This document shows, piece by piece, positions 33,583-43,223 of a stretch of 64,000 nucleotides of DNA. Where the stretch lies: NCBI GenBank assembly GCA_023416335.1, contig JAEZHY010000068.1, positions 1-64,000 on the forward strand, read 5' to 3'. Below the pieces are notes generated by a model, which ran no database searches, had not been told where the DNA came from, and saw only the letters and a list, made by a program, of their open reading frames with translations. Position 1 is the first letter of the stretch, and every line of letters begins with the position of its first letter. Made by a program: the position numbers and the translations under genes. Source of the stretch: Pseudomonadota bacterium (GTDB taxonomy: Bacteria > Desulfobacterota > Syntrophobacteria > Syntrophobacterales > Syntrophobacteraceae).

Positions 33583-34563
33583 CTCATTCCCCGGTAATTA
33601 ATTAAAATTTCAGGACAATCGAATACTTCTAAAAAAGGCGCAAATAAAAGTCAAGGGAAACCCTGCCGGATGGCATAAAATAAGGTTCTTCGAGGAGAAT
33701 TGTCCGGTCTCTCCGACCGCGACAGGTCTATCTTTTGACGGACCGGAGAAGCAAACGCATCGGAGCGAAGCTCCGGACGGGTCTCCGGGCAATGCCCGGA
33801 CCGGAGGAAAGAATCACCTCATGTGCGGAAGACCAGGATAGTTTATCTGTGTATCCAACGCAAGGATTCTGTAATGGCGTGCATTGAGCGACGATGACTT
33901 GCGAAATGGCAGAGTGGAGTGCAACCTCGCTTCGAAAGCGAAGCTACCAATGCCGGGGTTCCCAAGTCGGGTGTTGGCCGAATGGAGGAGAACCTCGTCA
34001 CCGGGCCTTTGCAACCAAGCACCCCATCCCGTCATCCCGGCAGGTTTTTGAGCCGGGATCCAGAGTTTTTAAGTTTTTGAATTCACAATTAATCCAGGCT
34101 GCCGCAATGATTTTGAGGCGTAGGCGTCTTAAGGGCTTGGGGCGCCACACCCCTATTGAGAGACGGGGGCTGGAATCTTTTGTGATGGTGCAATGTAAAA
34201 CAAGTAAACGGTGAGTCGTGTAGGGTGGGCACAAAGCCTCACCGTGCCCACCGTCCGGCCAATCCGATTGAATTCCGGTGTACTTCAGGGTAACTCGGAT
34301 TCTTGAATTCGGGCGCGGAGCGCAAGAGGTCCGAACGAAAATGCTCGAACAGCAACAAGCAGGTCATCGAGCTGGAATATTGGACTTATGGATTTCCGTG
34401 CCCATCCCTCCCGAATCATGCCTAAAAGCCGGTGGGCACGATAAAACTGTGCCCACCCTACGGTCCGGGCCGATGATTTTTCGCATTAATTTCGCTATTA
34501 TTTGTGCAACAGTCCCCGGATTTTGGGAACAGGCGAATTCCTGTTCTTATTTCCCGACCTTTC
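33583..34563. repeat. 981-bp gene-free region made mainly of mosaic repeats
   Basis: GC-rich hairpins lie near 33765-33810 (CTCCGGACGGGTCTCCGGG). The GTCATCCCGGCAG...GAGCCGGGATCCAG module is at 34030-34072. Two GTGGGCAC hairpin modules are at 34218-34255 and 34430-34462, and the GGATTCTTGAATTCGGGCGC block is at 34298-34335. I see no protein or RNA gene. Confidence 0.65.
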
Positions 34564-34935
34564 TCAAAAATCGGTAATCGGCTTGTCGAATTTGCGGAAA
34601 TACTCTTCTGCAACGGCATCCGCATCACCGCTGTTGTACGCAATCACGTTCCGAAGATGCGTGAAGGAATCCAATCCCATTTCACCGAATTCGACGGCTA
34701 TGCCCTTGTCCGTCTGACGGATCGCCTTGCCTTTGAGATTGATCGAAAGCTCCGAGGTGGATCCAGAAAGTACGATCCTGATATCTAGCACATTGCCGGT
34801 GACGTTCGCCTGCGGATTGCAGAGCAGCATCCCTTTCATGCTGAGATTATCGACCGTACCCGTGATCGTTGCTTCCCCGTCCCTGATAACGGCTTCCGCG
34901 TGAAACGGCACCCGCCTGTACTTGCGATTTTCCAT
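34564..34935 (-). CDS. PilZ domain protein (probable c-di-GMP receptor)
   Basis: The 123-residue protein has the two PilZ binding motifs: RKYRR near residue 3 (RxxxR) and DNLSMKG near 28 (D/NxSxxG). The beta strands of the barrel follow, including GKAIRQTDKGIAVEFGEM. It carries no other domain. The HD-GYP protein at 10.4 kb would degrade the same ligand. It is alone on its strand and divergent from the next gene. Confidence 0.85.
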   Translation of the reverse strand: MENRKYRRVPFHAEAVIRDGEATITGTVDNLSMKGMLLCNPQANVTGNVLDIRIVLSGSTSELSINLKGKAIRQTDKGIAVEFGEMGLDSFTHLRNVIAYNSGDADAVAEEYFRKFDKPITDF

Positions 34936-34963
34936 CCGGTTCCTTCCATAATCCTCAATTTAC

Positions 34964-34991
34964 TTTGAACTCCTTTTCAGTGCGCTATAGT
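34964..34991 (+). promoter_or_regulatory. Candidate promoter for the 87-residue protein gene
   Basis: TTTGAA (34964-34969) and TATAGT (34986-34991) are 16 bp apart, 79 bp before the ATG at 35071. Confidence 0.35.
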
Positions 34992-35070
34992 GTTTAATCG
35001 TACAAAACGTGTCTGAGGAATAATTATTTCTCTTTCGAATCGGACGGAACTTGAGAGCAAGGGTGAACAA

Positions 35071-35334
35071 ATGTGGTTCTACGAAACGAAACGGGGTACG
35101 TTCTGGATCAGGTTCGTCCCGCTTGGCCCCGGAGTTTACCTGCTCGGAGTGGACGATCGGGAACTGGGGACCTACCGGTCGCCCGAGGCGGCGGCAGATG
35201 ACGTCTCTTTGCAAAAAACCGGATTTTCCGAATGGGATTTCTCCGAGGATGCCGGTCCACCGGAAAGTATAGCCGGATGGACCCGGCTCGACTGCGCCGA
35301 TTGGGACAAGTCGAGGACGGGCGAGGGCGAGTGA
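35071..35334 (+). CDS. Small conserved-looking protein, function unknown
   Basis: The 87-residue soluble protein opens MWFYETKRGTFWIRF and continues with YLLGVDDRELGTYRSPEAAA DD-type spacing, rich in Trp and acidic residues. I recall similar 70-90 residue proteins in related genomes but know no function. An AGGG site lies about 8 bases before the ATG, with a plausible promoter upstream. The gene is convergent with the SDR gene, 20 bp away. Confidence 0.55.
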   Translation: MWFYETKRGTFWIRFVPLGPGVYLLGVDDRELGTYRSPEAAADDVSLQKTGFSEWDFSEDAGPPESIAGWTRLDCADWDKSRTGEGE

Positions 35335-35354
35335 CCGTAGCGTGATCGAATCTT

Positions 35355-36131
35355 TCAGGTGAGCAGATATCCTCCATCAACCGTGAGAGTCTCTCCCGTA
35401 ATCCAGTCCGCGGCGCGTGAGACGAGGAAGAGCACGGCATTGCCGATGTCTTCAGGTCGGCCGAGCCTCTTCAACGGCGTGCGGGCTTCGACTGTTTCGG
35501 CTAACTCGGGGGCGTTCTTCCGCAGATTCCGCAAATCCATGAGACCCGGGCAGACGGCGTTCACCCTGATCCCGTTCGGGGCCAGTTCAGCCGCAAGCGA
35601 CCGCGTATAGGCTATAACCCCACCCTTTGAAGCATCGTAGTGGGCGGTGCCGCCGAATCCGGGGTGCATGCCGTTGATGCTGGCAATATTGACTAACCGT
35701 CCCCCGTCGCCCTGAGCGATCATCAATCTCGCCGTGGTTCGGGAATAGAGGAATATGCCCTTCAGATTGGTATCCAGGACGGCGTCCCAGTCATCCGGAG
35801 ACAGGTCGACCTGTGGAGAGACTGTGAACACGCCGGCATTGTTCACCAGTATATCGATCCGGCCGAATAGATCCAAAACGGATTGAAAAACGCCCTCAAC
35901 CCGATCCCGGTCCCGAACGTCTGCACCAAGGGCAACCGCCCGTCCACCTTTTCTTTCAATTTCTTCCACAACATCCCCGGCAGGCTCTTCGCTCGAGTTG
36001 TACACAATCGCGACATCCGCACCGGCCCCCGCAAGGGCAAGGCTTATTCCCCGCCCGATGTTGACCGCGCCCCCGGTAACCACCGCTACCTGCCCGCTCA
36101 AGTCGAATAATTTCAGGATCTGTTCATCCAT
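35355..36131 (-). CDS. Short-chain dehydrogenase/reductase (FabG-like)
   Basis: The 258-residue classical SDR has TGGAVNIGRGIS (cofactor loop), NNAG near residue 90, the catalytic Ser in NIASING, YDASK near 160, and WITGETLTVDGGYLL at the C-terminus, as in 3-oxoacyl-ACP reductases and glucose dehydrogenases. The frame is open to 36383, but that part translates mosaic-repeat DNA. MDEQILKLFDLSGQVAVVTGG at 36131 is the family start. The substrate is unknown. Confidence 0.85.
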   Translation of the reverse strand: MDEQILKLFDLSGQVAVVTGGAVNIGRGISLALAGAGADVAIVYNSSEEPAGDVVEEIERKGGRAVALGADVRDRDRVEGVFQSVLDLFGRIDILVNNAGVFTVSPQVDLSPDDWDAVLDTNLKGIFLYSRTTARLMIAQGDGGRLVNIASINGMHPGFGGTAHYDASKGGVIAYTRSLAAELAPNGIRVNAVCPGLMDLRNLRKNAPELAETVEARTPLKRLGRPEDIGNAVLFLVSRAADWITGETLTVDGGYLLT

Positions 36132-36269
36132 CTCAATCGCCCTCCCGGATTCGATTTCACGCCACTTACGACGCCGTGCGATTATCGCCGTTATCGGGAG
36201 GAGGTGCAATACCTGGATGGAATTCCTGGACGTTGAACCTAGGCTGAAATCTGCAGGCATTGAAAGGCG

Positions 36270-36560
36270 GGAGATGGGTAGGTGGGGGAGCGGAGCGCAG
36301 TCCGGTTTTTGGGTGCCCACCGTCAGGCCCAATGCTGTTGATTTATGACTCCGTCCCGGTGGGCCAAGTATTTTGGACAGCACGTACCGGATACTATCCG
36401 GCCTGCCGGGGCGGGGTTCCCAAGGCGGACCTTGGGAACCAGCGGCGCATTTCCTTAAAGCAACAACATTGACCGTCCGGCCATCCCGATGAACCCTGAT
36501 CCGAGGGGATGGACGGTGGCACGATAAAGCTTTGTACCCACCCTACCCCACTTACCGTTC
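36270..36560. repeat. Mosaic repeat modules between the SDR and C_GCAxxG_C_C genes
   Basis: GGGTGCCCACCGTCAGGCCC with GTCCCGGTGGGCC, GGTTCCCAAGGCGGACC and GGACGGTGGCACGATAAAGC with CCCACCCTACCCC are degenerate forms of modules seen elsewhere. The gap 36132-36635 holds no gene. Confidence 0.6.
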
Positions 36561-36635
36561 ACCTTCTGTTGGTATTGGGCAGGTTGGATTCATTCCGAGT
36601 GGGCAGATTTTCACGAGACTATTCTAACGGCGATC

Positions 36636-37175
36636 TCATTCTTTGAGATCTTCCACGTTTTCACCAAACGGTTTGGATGCGACCTCGTTCTTGTCGGACA
36701 TTATGAGTTCGGCCGCGATTCCCGCCGCATCGGTGATGATTTCGCGGCAATAAAGAGCGTGGTCCCTGCACAACCAATTTGACTTCCATTTGACCGTCAG
36801 TTCCCTGCACAGGGTGTTGGCATACTTGGCCTTGATCTGGTTTGGAATTTGGTTGAACAGCCTGTAAAGACCGGGTTTCCCGTAAAGCTGCTCCTTTGAT
36901 TTCATCGCAGCCTCTTTGCCTTCGCCTTCGGCAAGTGAGCTTCTCCCATGAACTGCGCTCACGGCCATAACAGCACCCACAAGGGCGCCGCAGGTATCGC
37001 CAAAAAGTCCAATACCCCCGCCAAATCCCGTGGCGAGCTTCTTCACTTCAGCCGGAAGCCCGGTATCCACGAGGGAAAGCACGGATTCCGTCACGCATTC
37101 GGCGCAGTTGTAACCCAGAGAGAAATTCTTTCTGGCGCGCTGCCTGATTTCTTCGATTTTCTCTTCTCTGGTCAT
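36636..37175 (-). CDS. C_GCAxxG_C_C family protein (putative redox protein)
   Basis: The 179-residue protein has YNCAECV near residue 23, the family core GDTCGALVGAVMAV near 62, and C-terminal cysteines (NTLCREL, NWLCRDHALYC). The C_GCAxxG_C_C family is common in anaerobes and is thought to bind a metal or to be redox-active, but its role is undefined. There is no signal peptide. The open frame reaches 37286; the ATG at 37175 (MTREEKIEEIRQRA) is the sensible start. Confidence 0.85.
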   Translation of the reverse strand: MTREEKIEEIRQRARKNFSLGYNCAECVTESVLSLVDTGLPAEVKKLATGFGGGIGLFGDTCGALVGAVMAVSAVHGRSSLAEGEGKEAAMKSKEQLYGKPGLYRLFNQIPNQIKAKYANTLCRELTVKWKSNWLCRDHALYCREIITDAAGIAAELIMSDKNEVASKPFGENVEDLKE

Positions 37176-37476
37176 ATCCTGATCCTCCGCTGTTAAAGTC
37201 AATCGGTTACGATCAAATTCCGAGCCCGAGGTCTTTTCTGCAATGATTGCGGGCGAAAACCCCGACCTGCATAACTTCAAAATCAAACGAAAAGAACGGG
37301 AAAAATCAGGTGACGTAGCGCGTAAAGACAGAGTGTGAAATGAGCAGGAGCTAAGAAACTAAATGATATGACGAGACATTGAAGTATAAAAAGAATACGA
37401 ATCTCTTACAAGGAAATACTCGCGCGGGTCCCCGCAGGTACGGGCAGTACTTCCCCAATTTTCCCCGGGGTCAGGA

Positions 37477-37665
37477 CGGTGGGTACGACGTTGCCTGAAC
37501 GCTGTTGCCTTGACCAAATCGCCGGTTCCCAGGCTCCGAAGGGCTGTTGCCCAAATAGAGGCATGCCTTTTCCGGGGCATTTTGCGACCAGGCCCCCAAT
37601 CGCTGTCATCCCGGCAGAGCTTTTGAGCCGGGATCCAGCCGAATTCGAGAATCCGGGCTACCCGG
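37477..37665. repeat. Mosaic repeat modules downstream of metG
   Basis: GACGGTGGGTACGACG, GGTTCCCAGGCTCCGAAGGG, CTGTCATCCCGGCAGAGC with TTTTGAGCCGGGATCCAG, and CGAATTCGAGAATCCGGGC are all blocks shared with the other intergenic repeats, here in a different order. The gap 37176-37708 holds no gene. Confidence 0.7.
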
Positions 37666-37708
37666 TTGGGGACACTATACTTGGCCAACGGCCGATTTCC
37701 GTCCTCCG

Positions 37709-39670
37709 CTACGAAATTCTTCCCCCCGGCGCAACATGCTGTTCGGGAACCAGCAATCTGAGGTCCTGGCCGTCGCGGACGGCGAGCACCATTCCGTGCG
37801 ATTCGATCCCCATGAGCTTGGCGGGCTTCAGGTTCGCGACAATGACCACCTGCTTGCCGACAAGCATTTCGGGCGTATGCGTTTCGGCTATTCCGGCAAC
37901 CACCTGCCGTTCCTCTCCGATATCTACCAGCAGCTTGACCAGCTTTTTCGACTGGGGGATTCGTTCGGCCTGCTTGATCAGGCCGATACGGAGGTCTACC
38001 TGCCTGAAGGTATCGATATCGATGATTCCGGCCCCTTCTGCCGCGACCACCGCCCTTTTTTTGGGCTCGGGTTTGGGGGCCGCTTCAGCGTTGGGTGCTT
38101 TGCCGGATTTTTCGGTTTTCTCGGCCTTCTTCGCAGCCGTTTCGACCCGTGGGAAGAGTGCTTCGCCCTTGGAAACCGGGATTCCTTCCTGCAGGGTCCC
38201 CCAGCGGGCATCTTCCGACAACCTCAAGTCAGCAGCCTTTTTCGCTATTCCGAGCCGCTCCAGCATCTTCTCCGCCGTGCAGGGCATCACGGGAGAAATC
38301 AGGACGGCAACGATCCGGTTCACTTCCAGGAGCGTCCTCATTACGGTCTGGAGTCGAGGCAGGAGGCTTTCTTCCTTGGCGAGGTTCCATGGCCCGACGT
38401 GATCGATGTACTTGTTAGCCGCGCTGATGCATTCCCAGATGGCAATAAGCGCCTTGTGGAAACCAAGTTTCGGGACTTCTTCGGAGAGGGAGGATATCGC
38501 ATCTTCCGTTTTGACCCGCAGTTCCCGGTCCATGTCATCCGGCTCGGCAGCGAAGGGAGGGACCTTGCCGTCGAAATATCTTGCGGTCATGGCAAGAGTT
38601 CGGCTGAAAAGGTTTCCGAGGTCGTTTGCGAGGTCCGCGTTGATACGCTGTACCAGTGCATCTTCACTGAAGTTCGAGTCGAGTCCGAAGACCATCTCGC
38701 GCAGGAGAAAATACCGGAAGGCATCCAGTCCATAGAGAGGGACCATGTCGAGCGGCCGCACAACCGTACCGCGGCTCTTGCTCATTTTGCCCTCGTCGAT
38801 CTTCCAGTAGCCGTGTACGTTCAGGTGTTGATACATCTGAATGCCGGCGGCCTTGAGCATGGTCGGCCAGTAGATGCCGTGCGGTTTCAGGATATCCTTG
38901 GCGATGGTGTGCTGAACGGCCGGCCAGAATTCTTTGTACAGTCCGCCCTCGGGATAGCCGACGGCAGAGATGTAGTTAATCAGGGCATCGAACCAGACGT
39001 AGGTCACATACCTGTTGTCGAACGGAAGCGGAATACCCCAGCTGAGACGGTCCACCGGCCGGGAGATGCAGAGGTCTTCCAGGGGTTCTCTCAAGAAAGC
39101 GAGGACCTCGTTTTTGTAGCGTTCGGGACGTATGCAGTCGGGATGCTCTTCGAGGTATCCGATCAGCCAGTCTTTGTACTTGCCCATCCGGAAGAAGTAA
39201 TTCGCTTCTTCGCGCTCAACCGGCGGCTTGTCGTGATCCGGGCACTTTCCGTCAACGAGTTCACGTTCCGTGTAGAAGCGTTCGCATCCGACGCAGTAAA
39301 GCCCTTTATAGGTGCTGAAATAGATGTCGCCGGCGTCATAAACCTTCTGCAGAACGTCCTGCACTACCTGCATGTGTTCGGGATCGGTCGTGCGGATGAA
39401 CTTGTCGTTTCCGATGTTCAGCTTCGGCCAGGTCTCCCTGAACATGCCGCTTATCTTGTCCGCATATTCCTTCGGCTCCATCCCCGCGGCCTGGGCCGCC
39501 TGAACGATTTTGTCGCCGTGTTCGTCCGTTCCGGTGAGGAAAAAGGTTTTGTCTCCCATCAACTCGTGGAACCGGTTCATTACGTCTGCGACGATGGTGG
39601 TATAGGCATGCCCGATGTGGGGCTCAGCATTGACGTAATAAATCGGAGTAGTTACGTAAAATCGATTCAT
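37709..39670 (-). CDS. metG: Methionyl-tRNA synthetase
   Basis: The 653-residue class I synthetase begins NRFYVTTPIYYVNAEPHIGH (HIGH motif). It has the zinc knuckle CVGCERFYTERELVDGKC near 130, KMSKS in EGKMSKSRGTVV near 300, and a C-terminal tRNA-binding EMAP-like domain (about 550-650, VDLRIGLIKQAERIPQSKKL). A linker rich in Lys, Ala and Pro separates the body from that domain. The frame is open to 39712, but the ATG at 39670 has a GAGAAG site and the conserved N-terminus. It follows ricT by 22 bp. Confidence 0.95.
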   Translation of the reverse strand: MNRFYVTTPIYYVNAEPHIGHAYTTIVADVMNRFHELMGDKTFFLTGTDEHGDKIVQAAQAAGMEPKEYADKISGMFRETWPKLNIGNDKFIRTTDPEHMQVVQDVLQKVYDAGDIYFSTYKGLYCVGCERFYTERELVDGKCPDHDKPPVEREEANYFFRMGKYKDWLIGYLEEHPDCIRPERYKNEVLAFLREPLEDLCISRPVDRLSWGIPLPFDNRYVTYVWFDALINYISAVGYPEGGLYKEFWPAVQHTIAKDILKPHGIYWPTMLKAAGIQMYQHLNVHGYWKIDEGKMSKSRGTVVRPLDMVPLYGLDAFRYFLLREMVFGLDSNFSEDALVQRINADLANDLGNLFSRTLAMTARYFDGKVPPFAAEPDDMDRELRVKTEDAISSLSEEVPKLGFHKALIAIWECISAANKYIDHVGPWNLAKEESLLPRLQTVMRTLLEVNRIVAVLISPVMPCTAEKMLERLGIAKKAADLRLSEDARWGTLQEGIPVSKGEALFPRVETAAKKAEKTEKSGKAPNAEAAPKPEPKKRAVVAAEGAGIIDIDTFRQVDLRIGLIKQAERIPQSKKLVKLLVDIGEERQVVAGIAETHTPEMLVGKQVVIVANLKPAKLMGIESHGMVLAVRDGQDLRLLVPEQHVAPGGRIS

Positions 39671-39692
39671 CTTCTCTATTTTCCCCTTGGGT

Positions 39693-40517
39693 TTACCGGT
39701 TTGGACACTCACACTCGCAGTTGCAGCCGTTTTCTTTTTCCAGCTCTATGTCAACTTCCTTTCCGTCTTCGAGCTGGACCGTGTAGCACCTGCACATGAC
39801 ATTCTGCCGGACCACCTTGCCCTTGCCTTCCGGCAGTTCGACCTTCTTACCGATCTTGGGCATGTCCTTTTTCAGTTCTTTGTAGGTCTCATGTTCATAT
39901 TGCAGGCAGCACATGAGGCGTCCGCACGCGCCGGAGATCTTGGTCGGATTGAGGCTGAGATTCTGTTCTTTCGCCATTTTGATCGAGACAGCGTGGAAGT
40001 TCTTGAGGAACGTTGCGCAGCAGAGCGGGCGCCCGCATCCTCCGAGCCCTCCAACCATCTTGGCCTGGTTCCGGATTCCGATCTGCCGCAACTCAACCCG
40101 GGTGCGAAGCCTTCTTACGAGGTCCTTGAGCAGTTCCCGAAAATCGACCCGGCCGTCGGCAGTGAAATAGAAGATAATCTTGCTGCCGTCGAAAAAGTAT
40201 TCCACATCGACCAGATTCATCGGAAGTTCATGGGCGGCGATCCGCTCCAGGCAATAGGTCCTGGCGTCGGTTTCGACTTCCAGGTTCTCGTAATGCTTGC
40301 GGATTTCGTCTTCCGAAGCAAGTCTTTCGATCTTTTTTATTTCGTAGGGATGGATACGCGCGTTCTTCGGATAAGGCGGCTCAACCACTTGCCCCAGCCC
40401 GACTCCCTGTTCCGTGTTCACGATGACGAAATCGTCTCGCTTCGGGGAATACTCGCCGGGATCAAAATGGTAGACTTTGCCTCCTTTTCGAAAACGAATC
40501 CCAATCACCTTTTCCAT
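39693..40517 (-). CDS. ricT: RicT/YaaT-type PSP1 domain protein
   Basis: The 274-residue protein carries the PSP1 C-terminal domain: GIRFRKGGKVYHFDPG, FVIVNTEQGVGLGQVV, then VDVEYFFDGSKIIFYFTADGRVDFREL. It also has GGLGGCGRPLCCATFL and GACGRLMCCLQYEH with the conserved cysteines. In Bacillus, RicT works with RicA and RicF in an Fe-S complex affecting RNase Y. Those partners are not seen here. The C-terminus is Cys-rich (CNCECECP). It overlaps holB by 56 bp, a common bacterial pairing. Confidence 0.88.
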   Translation of the reverse strand: MEKVIGIRFRKGGKVYHFDPGEYSPKRDDFVIVNTEQGVGLGQVVEPPYPKNARIHPYEIKKIERLASEDEIRKHYENLEVETDARTYCLERIAAHELPMNLVDVEYFFDGSKIIFYFTADGRVDFRELLKDLVRRLRTRVELRQIGIRNQAKMVGGLGGCGRPLCCATFLKNFHAVSIKMAKEQNLSLNPTKISGACGRLMCCLQYEHETYKELKKDMPKIGKKVELPEGKGKVVRQNVMCRCYTVQLEDGKEVDIELEKENGCNCECECPNR

Positions 40518-41493
40518 ACAGAGAATCCTTTACGGCCAGGCAGACGCCTTCGAGCGTCATTTGCAGATTCGCATTGACCTTCAAATTCTGCATTGCCTGC
40601 TCAATATCGTGATACAAAAGGAAGAGACGTTCGGACGGAATCCTCATGGCCGCTTCCCGCGTTCGGTCGTTCAGCTCAAATGTCAGCGGATGGTTTTCTG
40701 CAAGGCGAAACAGGACGATGTCGCGAATCCAAAGCCTTATGCATTCCAGCCCCTGCTCGACCGCCTCACGGTTTTTCGTCCATTCGGCCACCATTGGAAA
40801 AAGATCGACAATTGGAAGCCCGTCCAGCTTCTCCATATTTTCGACGACTTTTTTCCAGCCCGAGACCCTCTCCTCTTCCGTGAGCCAGCGCGCTTTTTCG
40901 AGACTGCCCGCAGCGAGCCGGGCAATTCCCGCCGCCGCTTCCGGAGAGATTCCGCTTTCCCGAACGAGATAATCGGAGACGATGTCATCCCCCAGGGGCT
41001 GGAACCGAACGTGACAGCACCGGGAGACTATCGTCGGCAGAAGCATCTGCGATTCGGGCACGAGGAGTATGAAAATGTTCCCCTTCGGCGGTTCCTCCAG
41101 CACCTTCAAAATGGCGTTGGCACCTTCCTCCTTCAGCTTTTGCGCGTCCTGAATTATAACAACGCGGAACTTACCTTCAAATGGACGAAAGCGAAAACGC
41201 TCGCGCACTTCCCGAATCTGGTCCAGTTTGATGGAAGCCCCCTCGCTTCGAACGAACAGAATGTCGGGGTGGGTCCCCTGCTCGACCTTGCGGCAGGCCG
41301 CGCATTCGCCGCAGGCATCGAAATCCCGGAGTTCCAGGCAGTTGACCGTCTTGGCAAGCTCCACGGCTGTTTTCAGCTTTCCCGTCCCGGGCATGCCGGA
41401 AAACAGAAAAGCATGCGGCACAGCTTCCTTCCTGACTAGCTGTTTCAGGAACCGTACCACTCTTTGCTGGCCGGGAATGTCGCGCAATGCCAT
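40462..41493 (-). CDS. holB: DNA polymerase III subunit delta'
   Basis: The protein is a clamp-loader subunit. The 343-residue protein starts ALRDIPGQQRVVRFL. It has a Walker A-like GMPGTGKLKTA, a zinc module (CGECAACRKVEQGTHPD), VVIIQDAQKLKEEGANAILKVLEEPP and the SRC motif (VSRCCHV). The C-terminal clamp-loader helices follow. The lysine of the P-loop is kept although delta' is usually ATPase-dead, so a DnaX-like role cannot be excluded from sequence alone. It is first of the holB-ricT-metG chain. Confidence 0.88.
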   Translation of the reverse strand: MALRDIPGQQRVVRFLKQLVRKEAVPHAFLFSGMPGTGKLKTAVELAKTVNCLELRDFDACGECAACRKVEQGTHPDILFVRSEGASIKLDQIREVRERFRFRPFEGKFRVVIIQDAQKLKEEGANAILKVLEEPPKGNIFILLVPESQMLLPTIVSRCCHVRFQPLGDDIVSDYLVRESGISPEAAAGIARLAAGSLEKARWLTEEERVSGWKKVVENMEKLDGLPIVDLFPMVAEWTKNREAVEQGLECIRLWIRDIVLFRLAENHPLTFELNDRTREAAMRIPSERLFLLYHDIEQAMQNLKVNANLQMTLEGVCLAVKDSLYGKGDWDSFSKRRQSLPF

Positions 41494-41645
41494 GAATTGC
41501 TCTCGATCCGCTCTGCAACAATCCGCGTCCTCCCCTACCGGGTTCCGCGGAATCGTGAAGTCTGAAATTGCTTTGAATACGGCTAAAACGAAAGCCTCAA
41601 TTTTGCTCCGGGAAGCAAGTCATTCCGTTTCCGGGAATCGGAATC

Positions 41646-42680
41646 TCAGCCCTTCTGCCCAGGGAGGGCTTCCTGCTCCTTTTCACTCTCGTTCCCGGAA
41701 GGGTCATCCGTTCCGTCAACTTCCTTCGGCTTGGGGAAGCCGCGAAAAAAATGCCTTCCAAAAATCGTCTCGTATCCCGTCCAGGACCCTTCCCTGTCGC
41801 CGGAATTGGCCAGAATCCGGCGCACGGCATTTATTTTCGCATCCAGATCGTCTGCCAGGTGCAGGGCAAAAGCCTCTTTGCTCGCGGGCAGCTTGACCGC
41901 CCCGAACTGGGCCTCACCATGATGGCTCAGGATCAGGTGCTTCAACAGGAGGGCCGTTTCCTGTGGAAATCCCTCTATGGCGCGGATCTTCTCCTCGACC
42001 AGCTGGATGCCCAGGACCATGTGTCCCACAAGGCGCCCCGAGTCGGAATAATCGATATGCGTATCATATACGAATTCTTCAATTTTCCCAATATCGTGCA
42101 GAAAGGCGCCGGCTATCAGAAGATCGCGGTCGAGGTCGGGGTAGTGCCGGCAAATTCTGTAGATGAGCATGATAACGGAGACGGTGTGCTCAAGGAGTCC
42201 GCCGATATAGGCATGATGCATCGCACGCGCGGCCGGAGCGAGTTTGAAGCGCGTCATCAGCGCGGAATCGGTCGATATGTCGTGGCAGAGCCTGCGAAGA
42301 GGCCCTTCCCCCATATTTGCCAGCAGCTTGCCGAGCTGCTCGAAAAGTGCGTCGCGATCATGCGGGCAGACCGGGAGAAAGTCGGCCGGATCGAGTGTCC
42401 CTGCCGGGACCGGCATGATCTCGAAGACGTTCAACTGGATTCTGTCCTTGTAAAGCTCGCTCCTCGCCTTCAGGTAGACTATATCTCCGGACTTGAAGAG
42501 TTCCGAGGCCTCAGCTGCCTTTTCCCACATCTTCGCGCTGACTTCCCCGGTTTTGTCCGAGAGTTTCAGGTCGAGGTAGACCGTCCCGTTTCGGGCCGTT
42601 TTTAACTGCTTTTCGGCGGCAACAAACAGGGATACAATGTCCTGGTTCGGTTTTATATCCGAGATGAATATTTTGGCCAT
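41646..42680 (-). CDS. YhaM-type 3'-5' exoribonuclease (OB fold plus HD domain)
   Basis: The 344-residue protein has an N-terminal OB-fold (about 10-90, ARNGTVYLDLKLSDKTGEV). An HD domain follows (about 150-300) with HHAYIGGLLEHT, AFLHDIGKIEEF and LSHHGEAQFGAVKLP, the YhaM/CBF1 arrangement. The C-terminal 50 residues are acidic and disordered. The start at 42680 (MAKIFISDIKPNQDI) fits the family better than the ATG six codons upstream. It lies 152 bp upstream of holB on the same strand. Confidence 0.87.
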   Translation of the reverse strand: MAKIFISDIKPNQDIVSLFVAAEKQLKTARNGTVYLDLKLSDKTGEVSAKMWEKAAEASELFKSGDIVYLKARSELYKDRIQLNVFEIMPVPAGTLDPADFLPVCPHDRDALFEQLGKLLANMGEGPLRRLCHDISTDSALMTRFKLAPAARAMHHAYIGGLLEHTVSVIMLIYRICRHYPDLDRDLLIAGAFLHDIGKIEEFVYDTHIDYSDSGRLVGHMVLGIQLVEEKIRAIEGFPQETALLLKHLILSHHGEAQFGAVKLPASKEAFALHLADDLDAKINAVRRILANSGDREGSWTGYETIFGRHFFRGFPKPKEVDGTDDPSGNESEKEQEALPGQKG

Positions 42681-42974
42681 GCGGGAAACTTTCTCCACTG
42701 CGAAACAGGAAATTACCTGCGAAAAACGTCATTGCGGTTCCCAAAACCTTGTTATCCTAGTATATCCTATCCCTACAGTCAAACCGGATGGCGGATTGCC
42801 GAACAGCAATTTCCCTGCTCGTGAATCTTCGGCCTTCGATAATGCTTGCGGCTCGAAGCACGAAAGTTTATAGAAATTCACGTCTTCCGGATTAATGAGC
42901 GCTGCCGACAGCCTTTGGCGCATATCGCCGAAAAACTCAATCCCTTATTTTCAAGGGACGACAGGAACATTATA

Positions 42975-43223
42975 ATGCTGGAAAGAATCTTGGTAGTTGC
43001 CCTGATCCTGTTTCTTCCACTGATTCCGACATTCTGGGCCATTCTGGATATACCGAAGCGCCGGTTTTCCAGCCTCAAAGCCAAGGTGATCTGGTTTGCA
43101 GTGGTCTCCACTCTGCCGGTTATCGGAGCAATTCTTTATTTCAGCCTGGCTCGCCGTAAAACGCAGCCGATTATTTCACAGACATGCGAGGAGGATTCCA
43201 CCGCCCATGCTCGACTTCGTTAG
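42975..43223 (+). CDS. Small PLD-nuclease-N-terminal-like membrane protein
   Basis: The 82-residue protein has two membrane helices (about 4-25 and 37-60). Its loop [21 protein letters not shown] resembles the PLDc_N domain found at the start of cardiolipin synthases and as free small proteins. The frame opens at 42846, but the ATG at 42975 has an AGGA site. Its last codons overlap the start of ppiD by 17 bp, so the two are likely cotranslated. Confidence 0.65.
   Translation: MLERILVVALILFLPLIPTFWAILDIPKRRFSSLKAKVIWFAVVSTLPVIGAILYFSLARRKTQPIISQTCEEDSTAHARLR

Noticed and set aside
36132..36383. N-terminal extension of the SDR protein
   Set aside because: The extra 84 residues come from repeat DNA, and the SDR family start is at MDEQILKL.
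37736..39799. 687-codon open frame antisense to metG
   Set aside because: metG has all synthetase motifs on the other strand. The antisense frame is open because of GC-rich third positions and shows no protein-like domain.
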